Below are positions 35,704 to 47,200 of a stretch of 64,000 nucleotides of DNA, in pieces. Source of the DNA: Podarcis raffonei. Taxonomy: Eukaryota; Chordata; Lepidosauria; Squamata; Lacertidae. Numbering within the stretch: position 1 is the stretch's first letter; every line of letters begins with the position of its first letter. The notes below the pieces were generated by a model that was given only the letters and a program-made list of their open reading frames with translations, was not told the origin of the DNA and ran no database searches. The position numbers were made by a program, and so were the translations under genes. Where the stretch lies: NCBI RefSeq assembly GCF_027172205.1, contig NC_070614.1, forward strand, positions 42,647,001 to 42,711,000, read 5' to 3'.

Positions 35704-38700
35704 TTAATTTTTTTTCCTTATTAGCTGTTCCCTATTGTTCAGCTCAGGCCTCAGAATGATTATATAACATTTGGGAGAAAAGATGCAAACAAGCAACCCA
35801 ACACCGGAGGCTAAGATGGAGAAGATCTCCACTGCCACCATATATTTTCCCTTGGTGCTCAGGTAGGAAGGAATAAAGGACAGCCAAACACTGCAGAAGA
35901 CCAACATGCTGAAAGTGATAAACTTGGCTTCGTTGAAACTGTCTGGTAACTTCCTGGCGAGGAAAGCCACAGCAAAACTGACAGTTGCCAGACAACTCAT
36001 GTAGATGAGGACACAGTAAAACATTGTCACAGATCCTTCATTGCATTCTAGTATGATTTCTTCCATCACAGAGTGCATGTCCACATCTGGGTATGGGGGA
36101 GAGGTTGCCAGCCACACAGTGCATATGCCTACTTGGACTATGGAGCAGGAAAGGAGAATGGAGTGGCCTAGTCCTTTCCCCACCCATTTCCTCATCCTGG
36201 ATTCTGGTTTTGTAGCCATGAAGGCCAAAACCACCGTGAAGGTTTTTGCCAGGACACAAGAAACAGCAGTTGAGAAGATGATGCCAAAAGCTGTTTGTCG
36301 GAGGAGGCACGTCACCTTCTCAGGTCGGCCAATGAAGAGCAATGCACACAGGAAGCAGAGCAGGAGAGTGATGAGGAGAGTGTAGGTGAGGTTTCGGTTG
36401 TTTGCAATGACAATGGGTGTGTCATGGTGTTTCATAAATGTACCTAGTACCAGAGCAGTGATCAAGGAAAGGGAAAGAGAGCAGCAGGCTAAACTGATGC
36501 CCAAAGGTTCTTCGTAAGACAAGAAGCTGATATCCTTGGGTAGACATGCATCCCGGTTCTTGCTTGGATATTCTTTGTCTGGGCATTTATAACAGTCATT
36601 CATATCTGGAAAAAATAAGGAAATGACCTTTAGCTCATATCACATCAGCTTCCTGAAATGTTGACTATCTGTCTGAGAAGAAAAGAGCTCTGCTCAAATG
36701 AAAACACATGTTTAATACTGTCTGATGCTCTGTAGTGTGGTATTGTTGAATTTAATTGGTTCAGAGCTATTGGTCTGTAAATGGCTCCTCATGATATTGG
36801 AACGTATCATTACACTAGCTTAGGTGCAGTCTGTGTAAGTCAGCAGGAGTGACAAGGCCCCTTGTAGATTTAAGCTGAACCACATACTACCCGGCTCCTG
36901 TCAAATCATAGTCATTCTCATTTGATTAACATATTTAGACTATCTGAAGAGCAATAAGCACAAAGAGGCAGGATCACACACACAGTAGATAATCTTCTCC
37001 TTTGAACATTTAACTCAGCCATCCTTACAACACCTCTCAATCCTAAGTACTGTGTCTGGATCTATTTAATCTATTTATTTTTCCTACCATACTGGTTTGC
37101 AATCTTCCCCTCTGGACATGGGATGCAATCGTAGCAGCAAGGGGGCTGTCCCTCCTTCACTTTCTTGCTGGATCCTGGAAGACATCTCTCAGTACAGACA
37201 GAAAGAGGCTGAGTCTGTTCCGTAAATGAAAGAATAGAAGGATTCAGCAAGAGAACAATGAGTTTGGAATGCTTTAAGTACTCGGGCCTTTCTCTACTTT
37301 ACTAAACTGACACAGCATTTCAGTACAGTGGTACCTCTGGTTAAGAATGTCATTCATTCCGGAGGTCCGTTCTTAACCAGAAACCGTTCTTAACTTGAGG
37401 ACCACTTTAGCTAATGGGGCCTCTCACTAGCTGCCGCTAGATTTCTGTTCTCATCCTGAAGTAAAGTAAAGTAGTACCCTTAAAGGTACTAGATCCAGGT
37501 TAGCGGAATCTGTAACCTGAAGCGTTTGTAACCCGAGGTACCACTGTAATATGTAATGGCTATACAGAGAGCAATTGCTTCTTCTGGTATTAGTAATAGT
37601 AATTTTTGAAGTTATGTGATATTCCCTTGACATTCCTCTGGTATGTGCAGTACCCCATCTGTTCTGCAAAGATTGCTCTGTCCATTAAGGTACACTTTAA
37701 AGTTACTCTAGTTTCCTTGTTAATTTTGTTATAATTGTTACTTTTGAGTATGTTGTCCACTAGGTAGACAGCTCTAGAACCGATTTTGGTGCCATCAGAT
37801 GCTGCGTAAGGAAGAGTTCTGAATGTGCCACCCAGAGTGGCTAGGAAAACCCACCCAGGTGGGGGTATTGTTTGTTGTTGTTGTTGCTGTTGTTGTTGTT
37901 GTTGTTGTTGTTGTTAAATTCAATCTTTTTGAATTCCATTAAAAATATTCTGGACAAATACATGAACCGGATTGAAGCTATGCAATGCCTATGAGAATTC
38001 TTGGAATGCTGTAATACAATTCTCAGCATGTTAAGAAAAAGATATACCTTTGAAAACGTATTTTTAAAAATTGATGCATCTATTCCTAATGCTCTGTCTC
38101 TTACTCTTCACACATTTACTCTCATGTCTGTGAGCATGCATACCCTCTTGTGCTGGAGAAATCTACCCAGAGGCTCTATTTGGCTGAATGACCCACATTC
38201 TGATGAAGGATTGTGTGATGCAAAATCACATTTGCATGGATGCAGCTTGCAGTGGGGACTGTTAATGGTTGGAATTAGGCTGAGACAACTGAACTTTTGT
38301 TATTTTCGTCTGAAGTAGGATTCCCCGAAACCATATTGACACTCTTACCCTTGCTTAACTTCATTTTATAGTTAAAATATATAGTTTTGTAACTGCCTTA
38401 ATAAAGTATTTGCCTTCATTCCTTGCGTGGCTTCTAGCAGTAATCTTTTGGCTTTTAATCTGGTACCTGGATCCTTTGGTCATACACAACTCAGTAACTT
38501 GCAGCTCAAAAGACAGTGAGTAGACTTGCAGGTGGATAATGATTGCTTATTCAATACTGAATCTCTTTTGAATTAGCAAAAAATGCAACCCTACCTGGTT
38601 AAACCAACTGTGCCATGTTATGGCATCTGCATCAAGGATGAATGATTGGTCTGGTGGAGCCTGAGGATCTATCCTCCCAACTCTCACTCTGTGAAAACTT

Positions 38701-41700
38701 TGGTTGGCAAATATGATCCAATTGTTAATATCCAAGCTAGATGCTGCCTCCCCATTCTGGTTGATGAAGACCACATCTCCAGCCGTATTGTTAAATGAGA
38801 TGCTTCTCAGAAAGTGATGGAGCTAGATTGAAAACAGAGAAAGAAAGCAGAAAAGAAAGGGGTATAGAAAAGACTGCAGTCTAATGCAGGGACGATCATT
38901 TTTTTTCCTCTGGAAAGAACCTACAGCAAATGGTGGGGGTGATTTAGTTAATTGTCAGTCGATTCAGGCCCAAGCATGGAGAGAGCCAACCCATTTTCTT
39001 TCATACACATGTATCTCTCTCAATCTTTCTTACAACCCTTCTCCCTCTGAATGCCCACAAGTTAAATATATATGAGTAGAGAGGTTTGTCCCCCTCCCTG
39101 GTCTCCCAGAAAAATCTCAGAAGACATGGCAGTGGTGCGCAACCACCTGTTCTAAGGAAGGATTTGGTTGATACGGGATAGAGGGAATGCTGAACATCTC
39201 TCCCAACCATTACCACTGCTTCCTATATATCACGGGTGGCCAACTCCCATGAGACTGCAATCTACTCACAGAATTAAAAACTGGCAGTGATCTACCCCCT
39301 TTTGGGGGATTCAGGTCAAAGTTGTTGAGCATTTTTAGAGGGGGAGGAAGGACCATTTTTGGCAGATCAGGCCAAAAATGTTGAGCTTTTGTTAGGGAAG
39401 CCAAAGTTGTTGAGCTTCTTTGGAGGGGAGCCACTGATCTACCTGTGATCTGCAACAGACGGCCAGTGAGCTACTGGTAGGTCATGATCTACCTGTTGGA
39501 CGTGCCTGCTATATACGAATCTCATTTGGCTGCAAAGCTTCCATCATACAAATACTTTATTCTGAAACACAGGGCGGTACCTACTCACAGAAAGACACAA
39601 CCACCATGTCCCTTTTGTATAGGGTCTGCTGCTATTTGCCAGCAGCACAATATGTGGGGAATTATCTAGGATACCACCATATCCGTGCCACCTCCTACTC
39701 TGTCAGCAGAATTATAAATTCAGTTCTGGGTTTTCTTCCTAATACACCTGCGCAAATGTTTGAACTCTGAGAGGAAAGAGCAAGCTGATAGGATTTTGGG
39801 AACCCATAGAGTGTCAGGAAGTAACAGGGCTTTCGCGGGTGAGGATGTTCGGCCTTTACCTGCCAAAATGGTTGATTCAGATTCTTCCCTTTCTCTTTGT
39901 ATGCCATTCTTCTATGTCTGAGTCTGGATGTGGACATGGCATGTAAAGCATGGGCCATGGCGTAGACAGCACTGTGGATGCTGAAACTGTGGCCTGTCAT
40001 GCTCATTTCAAAAAGTGATCCAGGAAGGTTCTCCAGCTTCTCTTCTCCGGTGCAAATATTCCCCTCTGTCTTGTCTGCAGTGATATCTGGGAACACACAT
40101 TCAAAGGCCTGTTGCCAGAAGTCCCTGATAAATCCGTCCCCATCTGTGCTGGAAGGGTTTCTGTGCAGAACATACTGATGAAATCCTGGTGGGTTTCTAA
40201 TGTGAATTTCAAAGGCTATAGCGCCATTGAATATTCCTGCATCCCAATACCTTTGAAAGACAAATGAAGCAAACTCAACCTGGGCTGATATTATCCATAC
40301 TTTACTTTCTACATTCTTTGTCTTGTCATCATGTTCTGAAAAGTATGAAAGCAATCTCAAAGTTGTCATGGAGTAAGATTCTCCAGAGGCAACCACTACG
40401 TTAGCTTTGCTGCTAAAGATTTTCTCATTTATTGTTGCCCCCTGTGTTAGCATTCCAGGAATTTCAGAAATAAAACTAAAATTGGGGATTCTTTCTATGA
40501 ATGCAAAGCAGACACCACTCTTGGTAAACATTGGGGAAATGGTTTGCACAAATCTTTCTCCATTGTCATTGTCTGTTGCAATAATTCCAATCCACGTCCA
40601 CCTGAAATGCAGAAGCAAAGAGAGAATTCCCTCATACTGAAGGGCTTCTGAGGCTGCCATCTGGTAGAAGGGAAGCCCTGGGCTTTTATCATTCATCACC
40701 GGAGCAGAGCCATAAATGAGCTAAAGAGGGAATGGAGGAAGAGAAGAGGCAAAGTAATATTTGCAGAGTTCTTTCAAACTATTCATATACATTATGTGAT
40801 GAATCCTGTTAGTCAGATATGCCCTTTGCCACCCACCAGGGGTTGCATGCCCTTTCTCATTTATACTAAAGACACACATGCAGATGGCCTGAAAATTGGG
40901 GTCATCTCCCATTCCAGTTTGTTAAGCATTTGTTCTGTTGACCAGAGAGGGGCAATGTCCCAATTTTATTTTTATTTTTATACCCTGCAGAATTTGGCAG
41001 CGTCTTCTACGATGGACAAAACTGATTAGAGGGACACACCATGCCCCAAACAGAGGATTGCCTACCCCTGCATTGGACATTATTTACTGAAGCCATGTCA
41101 GAATCGCAACTTGGGTTGAATGCACATTTCTTCTCTCTAGGTTCTTTCTTTCTCTCTAGGAGTGTGGTGGAGTCTCCTTCTTTGGAGGTCTTTAAGCAGA
41201 GGCTTGACAACCATATGTCAGGAGTGCTCTAATGGTGTTTCCTGCTTGGCAGGGGGTTGGACTCGATGGCCCTTGTGGTCTCTTCCAACTCTGTGATTCT
41301 ATGATCTTCACAATGCTCATACCCCAACACACAGCAGAACTACCATTTCTGCCTCTTCTTTTTCAAAACTCCTCAGACATTATTTATGAACAATTATTTC
41401 ACTTTGGGACCAGTTTCTCAGTACTGTTACTGTTCTCCTGCATAAGTGGATTATATCTGCAGTTTGTCATACCTTCAGAGTGTGTTTAATTTGAAAGTCT
41501 TTCCCCCTAAACATTCACATATTGGGTATGGTGTCATGGCTGGTGATGAAGAAACCCAGTCTCCCATCATTGCCCTTTGGGATTTCCTTGAGATGTGTGT
41601 AAGAGATTGAGGGGGTGACATATTTTTTTCTATTATTGCAGAATTTCTTTCCCCTCATTTAGGTTATTTTATGTTATATTAATTCTGTACCACCTTTATT

Positions 41701-43619
41701 TCCCAAGGATCTGAAGGTGGTGCATATGGTTCTGCTTACAATTTCACCCTTCCCCTGAGCTGGTGATACACCCTGAACTAGTGTTGTGAATTCAGCCTCT
41801 TTCTCTATGCAAGCTAAGAGACATATTGTACATGGGTGCCCTACCTGCGCAATCTTATAGATATCCAAAACAGTTGCCATATAAAAGGAGATTTCAGAAT
41901 CAAGTCCTCCTATGACCCCAGCCAGATTATTTTCAACATCACATATATAGTTAGGAACAAATTTCTCCACCCTGGATAAAAGCAGCAGTGTCGCAAAATA
42001 TGTGTTTCTTGCATTGTTATAGCTGTCATATAAGTGAAAGCCCAAGGTGATATTGGGTAGGATGTGAGGGTCTTCATTGATCTCCTTTACAGCAAATGCC
42101 AAGGTCAAGATGTGCTGGTAACCCTTAGGCACCACCCTAGAAGAAGAGTTGCAAACAATATCAGAAGGAACTGATATATCCTTTTACATATCAACACAGT
42201 AGTTAATCATATTGACTTCAGTGGAGTTAACTCCCAGTCCATTCTATTGCTGAACAATTCTTATAATCAGCAAGTTCTTCCTGATGTTTACACAGAATCC
42301 CCTATCTTGCAACTTGAATCTATTGGTTCTGGTCCTACCCTCTGGAGCAAGAGAAAACAAGCTTGCTCCAATTTCCTGGTGACAGCCGTTGAGATATTTG
42401 AAAATCCTACATCACCTCAGTCTTCTATTTTATTGGTAAACATACCCAACCCCCTCAATGTTCCCTCATAAGGTTTGGCTTCCAGACCCATGATAATACG
42501 TGTCACCCTCCTCCGCATATGTTGCAGCTTGTCAATATCCTGAACATAACTGAACACAGTACTCCAGGTGTGGTTTGAGCATGGCAGAATAGAGCTGTTC
42601 TATTACTTCTTTTGATTCTGGCACTATACTTCTGTTGACTTCTTGATCCTTTTCAGACATAGCACTGGCAATCCAGGTGTTCTCCATCTTATATTTGTAC
42701 AGCTGGTATTTCCTGCCTAAGTGCAGAACCTGACATTTGTTCCTATAGAAATGTAATTTGTTTTTTTGTCCAAGTTCTCCATTCTATTAAGGCCAATGGT
42801 ATCTAGACCAGGGGTTGCTAATGTGGTGCCCATAGGAACATTGGAACCCCTGGGGTCTTTCCCTGAAACATCTGAAGTCTTTTCCTAACATTAAAAAAGT
42901 TTCTGAGCTCTCTCCTGTAATGACCCCTTCCTTACTCATGAGGCAGAGATGGTGGTTGTAATTCACAGAATTCTATACTTCATATTATATGCCATCATTG
43001 TGAAACAAATTTTAGCCTAAGATCAGGAAATGAAACCATATGAGCATTTAGGTTCAGAATAAGTTTTTTTAATGCATTCTCACTAACACTCCTGTTCAGA
43101 TAAAGTCTATCAAAATCAGCTGTTCAAAAGGGCTATCTCAGACACAGACACACACACACACACATTTCAATACATTTACCGGTATATTCATTTCCCTATT
43201 GAGAAATGGGAGCTTCTACAGTATTCTTTTAATTCACACGAGATTCTTATGGATTTTACATCAGCTTATGCCCCACTGAAATGAAAAGTGGTTATTCCTA
43301 GGTAAATGGGTAGAAGTTTGCAGCCTCAGTTAATATTCTGAGGCTGAAACTCTTGGTTTGATCATTCCTGTACTGTAATAAATGAGTGGCTTAGTTCTTA
43401 CACAAGCTCTTCAGGCAGCGCTGGTGGGGGTTCCTCAGTGAATGTTGCTGGAGAGGAGATGAAGCCACCATGGGAAACAATGCCACCAATGAGGAACTCT
43501 CCTGGCTGAGGATACATGTGAAGTGGACGGTGTGGACTTTGGAGTCTGCATTTTGCTATGTGAGCCTGACATACTTTGTATGAAAACAGTTCCAGCAGCA
43601 AGAATACTAAAACTACCAT
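35704..43619 (-). CDS. Vomeronasal type-2 receptor, gene A2 (complete, 875 aa)
   Basis: Paralogue of A1. Coding exons 1-6: 43402-43619, 41845-42136, 39860-40720, 38595-38822, 37088-37214, 35704-36605; 2628 bp, canonical splice sites. Exon 3 is one codon longer than in A1 (extra Thr in the [10 protein letters not shown] stretch). The signal peptide starts [17 protein letters not shown]. The Cys-rich linker is 534-575 and the 7TM domain 576-875, with FNEAKF and PKCYIIIL. By hand count the 7TM part differs from A1 at 14 of 299 residues, whereas exon 3 (ligand-binding) differs at about 49 of 287. This fits faster change of the binding domain. Introns carry an A2-only MITE, hAT-like repeat and CR1 tail. 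Confidence 0.95.
37326..37546. mobile_element. TA-flanked MITE in A2 intron 4
   Basis: A 221 bp element with ends CAGTGGTACCTCTGGTTA and TAACCCGAGGTACCACTG, flanked by TA at 37324-37325 and 37547-37548. A1 shows the clean empty site at about 2809-2812. Same family as 26165-26406. Confidence 0.88.
37866..37916. repeat. (TTG)n microsatellite in A2 intron 4
   Basis: TTG repeat of about 50 bp at the position where A1 has a GAT repeat (3138-3165), within otherwise homologous flanks. Confidence 0.85.
39230..39508. mobile_element. hAT-like non-autonomous DNA element in A2 intron 3
   Basis: A segment of about 279 bp begins CACGGGTGGCCAAC and ends GTTGGACGTGCCTG, imperfect inverted ends. It is flanked by CTATATA repeats (39223-39229 and 39509-39515), consistent with an 8 bp hAT-type duplication with one mismatch. 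A1 lacks it near 4900. It carries no transposase. The class is inferred from the ends and TSD length. Confidence 0.6.
41159..41304 (+). mobile_element. CR1 3'-end fragment in A2 intron 2
   Basis: The last roughly 145 bp of CR1 in plus orientation, ending TGATTCTATGA. It differs from the 3' end of the intact CR1 (30409-30555) at only a couple of positions. A1 lacks it near 7085. It is a severely 5'-truncated insertion made after the block duplication by the same young subfamily. Confidence 0.9.
42262..42800 (-). mobile_element. Old CR1 LINE fragment in A2 intron 1
   Basis: Paralogue of 8005-8526 in A1 and older than the block duplication. It retains a stretch near 42285-42345 that A1 has lost. 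Clearly more diverged than the young CR1 copies in the window. Confidence 0.8.
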
Positions 43620-44248
43620 TCTCAATACAAAGGCAACTGGTTGTTCTATGCAAAAACTCTGTTTTATCTTCTCCAAGATAAAAATTGTCTCGTTTAAATG
43701 GTAGTTTATTTTCCTGAGACGATGCAATGTCGGAGTATCCGAAATCAGACTTGTGGATCACAAGTCTGATTAATTCTGATTAATTTTAATATACTTTGCA
43801 TTAGGTTTACCAGTGGCCACTGTAAGTCCCCATTGTTTTTTGAGAAGCAGCCGCTCAAATTATAGCCCTGTTAATGATCAAGAAGCAATGTAATTATTCA
43901 TTCAGTGCTTAGAATTCCCTCTAGAATTGTTGAAGAAAATGTGTTTGTCCCATATTCAGAACTGTTATTTTAATTTCCCTTTCACTTGATAATAAGGGAC
44001 CACTGTTGTATTGGGGAAGGAAGACATTAGAAGCTCATTATGGAAGACCTTGTAACCAATGTAGTTTCCAAAATGTGTAGTCAGCATCCTGGAATTAGGG
44101 TCCCTCTCTGGTCTATGAGTCTAGGATACATGATCCACTGCTTCCCTTAATCAGAGTACTTTGTCAGGGGAAAATCCAGGGAGAAGAGCTACATGGGCTC
44201 CTCTGTTGGCTTTGGGGAACAGTTTTGTCAAATAGACTTGTTCATGCT
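43620..44248. other. A2-B2 intergenic interval
   Basis: Paralogue of 9329-9969, with a small extra segment near 43765-43810. It must contain the A2 promoter and B2 3' flank. Nothing else recognised. Confidence 0.55.
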
Positions 44249-47200
44249 TTAATTCTTTCTTATAATAAGCTTCCCCCTGCTGTTTAACTCGGGCCTCACC
44301 AAAACAATATAACATTTGGGGAAGAAGATGCAGCCCAGTAATCCAAAACTAGAGGCCAAAATAGAAAAGATCTCCACAGCCACCATGTACTTTCCCTTGG
44401 TACTCAGGTAGGTAAGAACAAAGGACAGCCACACACTGCAAAAGACCAACATGCTGAAAGTGATAAACTTGGCTTCATTAAAACTGTCTGGTAACTTCCT
44501 AGCTAGGAAAGCCACAGTGAAACTGACCATGGCCAGCATTCCTATGAAGCCTAGGACACAGTAGAACATGGTGACTGATCCTTCATTACATTGCAGTACA
44601 ATTTCTTTAGTCCCTGCGTGTTTGTCTAAATCAGGGAGTGGGGGAGCAACTATCAGCCAGGCAGTACACATCATCATTTGAATGAGGAAACTGAAAAGAA
44701 CAATGGAGATGGCCACATGTTTCCCCACCCATCTCCTCATTCTGGAGCCTGGCTTGGTAGCCATGAAAGCTAGAACCACTATAGTTGTTTTTGCTAAGAT
44801 GCAAGACACTGCTACTGAGAAGATCACTGCAAAAGCAGTTTGTCGAAGGAGGCAGGTTATTCTTATGGGCTGGCCAATGAAAAGTAAAGGACAAAGGAAG
44901 GAGAGAACGAGGGCTATGAGGAGAACATAGGTGAGGGTCCGATTGTTGGCTTTGACTATGGGAGTTTCTTTGTGCTTGATGAAGATCCTAAGCACCAAAA
45001 TTGTAGTGAAAGTCAATAAAAGAGCTAACGTGACTAAACTGATTCCCAGAGGTTCACCATAAGACAGGAAGCTTATATCTTTTGGAAGACATTTGTCCTG
45101 GCCAATGTTTGGATACTGATCTTCTGGACATTGAAAACAGTCATCCATGTCTGAAGAAAGGAAGGAAGGAAGGAAGGAAGGAAGGAAGATATTAATTACA
45201 CGCTCTTAAAGAGAGTCAGAGGTGGTCGGAAGGCTTCCACAGTCTTTTTGCTTTATATCCCTCTTTTTTATTTGACTCGCCAAAGTCTCTGTTGGCTCAC
45301 AAAGACAAGGCCACACCGCTCCCCCCCCCCCCATTTTATCATTTCTGACTCAATGTCATTTCTGTGGAATAATGCAAATACTTGTGCACTTTGTTAACTA
45401 CTTCAGTATTTTGATGGAATTCAATAGAATATCCGCTGACCCGAATGGGTGGTTCCACACTTTCTGATTCTGCAGCTGTTACTCAGCTCATTTTAAGGGT
45501 GAATCTGTGTGCATTTTTTAACCTTTCTTACCTTCCTGGTTGGAAATCTTTCCTTCTGGACATGGAATGCAATCATAGCAACAAAATGGCTTCCCTTCCT
45601 TCTTGGTCCGACTATAACCTGAACCACAATGATCATTACATATAGAAATGGGCCGAGTCTGTCCATAAATATTAAAATATAATGTTTTAGGAAATATTCC
45701 GAACACTAAAAAGTATTACAAATGCAGTGGACTTTTAGAACTTGAGCCCTTGGCTCATATTATGGTATGGTATGGTTTATTTACCATATTTTTCGCCCTA
45801 TAGGACGCACCGTCCCATAAGGCGCACCTAGTTTTTTTGGGGGGGGGAATAAAGAGGGAAAAATTATTTCCCCCCCAGGTGCGGGGCTGGGGCGGGGGAA
45901 GCCCGAGCTTCCCCCGACCCCAGCCCCCAGAACAGGCAACTCTCCGCAAGCCATGGGAGCTCGGCGCCAACAAAGGCCAACAAAACAGTGAGCAACATAT
46001 ATATAGTCCATATATATGTTATTAAATCAAAACATAAAAAGTCATTAAAATCAATAAAATATTTAAAAAGAAAACAAAGGAATGTGAGTCGAACAATAGA
46101 AATGGTTTGACTCAAAAATTGTTAACAGTGGCCAGGGTAAAGCGGTGCATTTTCAACAATCCATAGTAACTATAAATGAGGTTGTTTGTTAGTGTGTGAA
46201 GCCAAAATTGCTTATAGTTAGAATGCATGTAATTGAATGGTGGGTGGAATTGCCAAAGTCTTCCCTGCCACCCCAAGAATGAACATTAAGTGGCACATTA
46301 TTATGGAACTACAACATGAATGTTCAGATTGAAAGCCATAGTTTGAATTGGGCTAAATAAATTTACAGAATACTGAGAAACAACCATGGGACAAGTGATG
46401 GAATGAACCCTGAAAAATTCAGAGAACCCACCTGGTTAAATTGGTTGGGCCATACAATGGCATCCTCATGAATGGTGAACGGTTTTTCCTGGATACCCAG
46501 GGAGTCTATCATCCCAACTTTGACTCTAAGAAAGGACTGATTTGGAAACATGAGCCAGTTTATAATGTCAAAGCCAGCAATTAATTCACCATTTGCATCA
46601 AAACGCACCTTTTCTCCTGCACTGTTGTTAAATGAAATACTTCTGAGAATCTGATGGAGCTAAATAATGAAAATAAGATGGAAGATACATATAAAAGCTC
46701 AAACTATGTTATCATAAACAGGGTGAAAGTATAACCAAGGCACGGGATTATGATTCCATGAAAGCTTTTTGCAAGCTATCATCATCATCAAACCTTTATT
46801 GCATTAGCATACAGCCATAGCAGGATAGGACAAAAATGCTAGAGAGAAGCAACCTAACAAAATTCAAACGATATTACTGGCATTGTGACATTTAAATTAC
46901 CCTAAAACAATAATATAAACATTTAGTTGCCAGCGCCGGGAATCTAAAATGCAGATGTATATAAAACATATAATGGCCCCAAAATAGGCTCGGCACATTA
47001 GGTTAAAAAGGTAATACAAAGAATTAAAACAGGTCCAGGTCTGGGACACACTACCCAGTCAGTGTAGCCCTAAGTTTCAAAGCCTGCACTATAAAGATTG
47101 CCACCCCATGTGAAATTTGGGGATTTGCGTCCACAAGAAGCGATTTCAAACAGTCTTCCTTAGATGTGATGGTGGGCGGGATCAAGAGGAGGAGCTTAGT

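Noticed and set aside
36041-36385. Plus-strand open frames opposite V2R exon 6 (also 1924-2232, 10403-10651, 18920-19105, 44682-44930, 54087-54272)
   Set aside because: They are mirror-frame shadows of conserved 7TM exons and recur only because the exons are paralogous.
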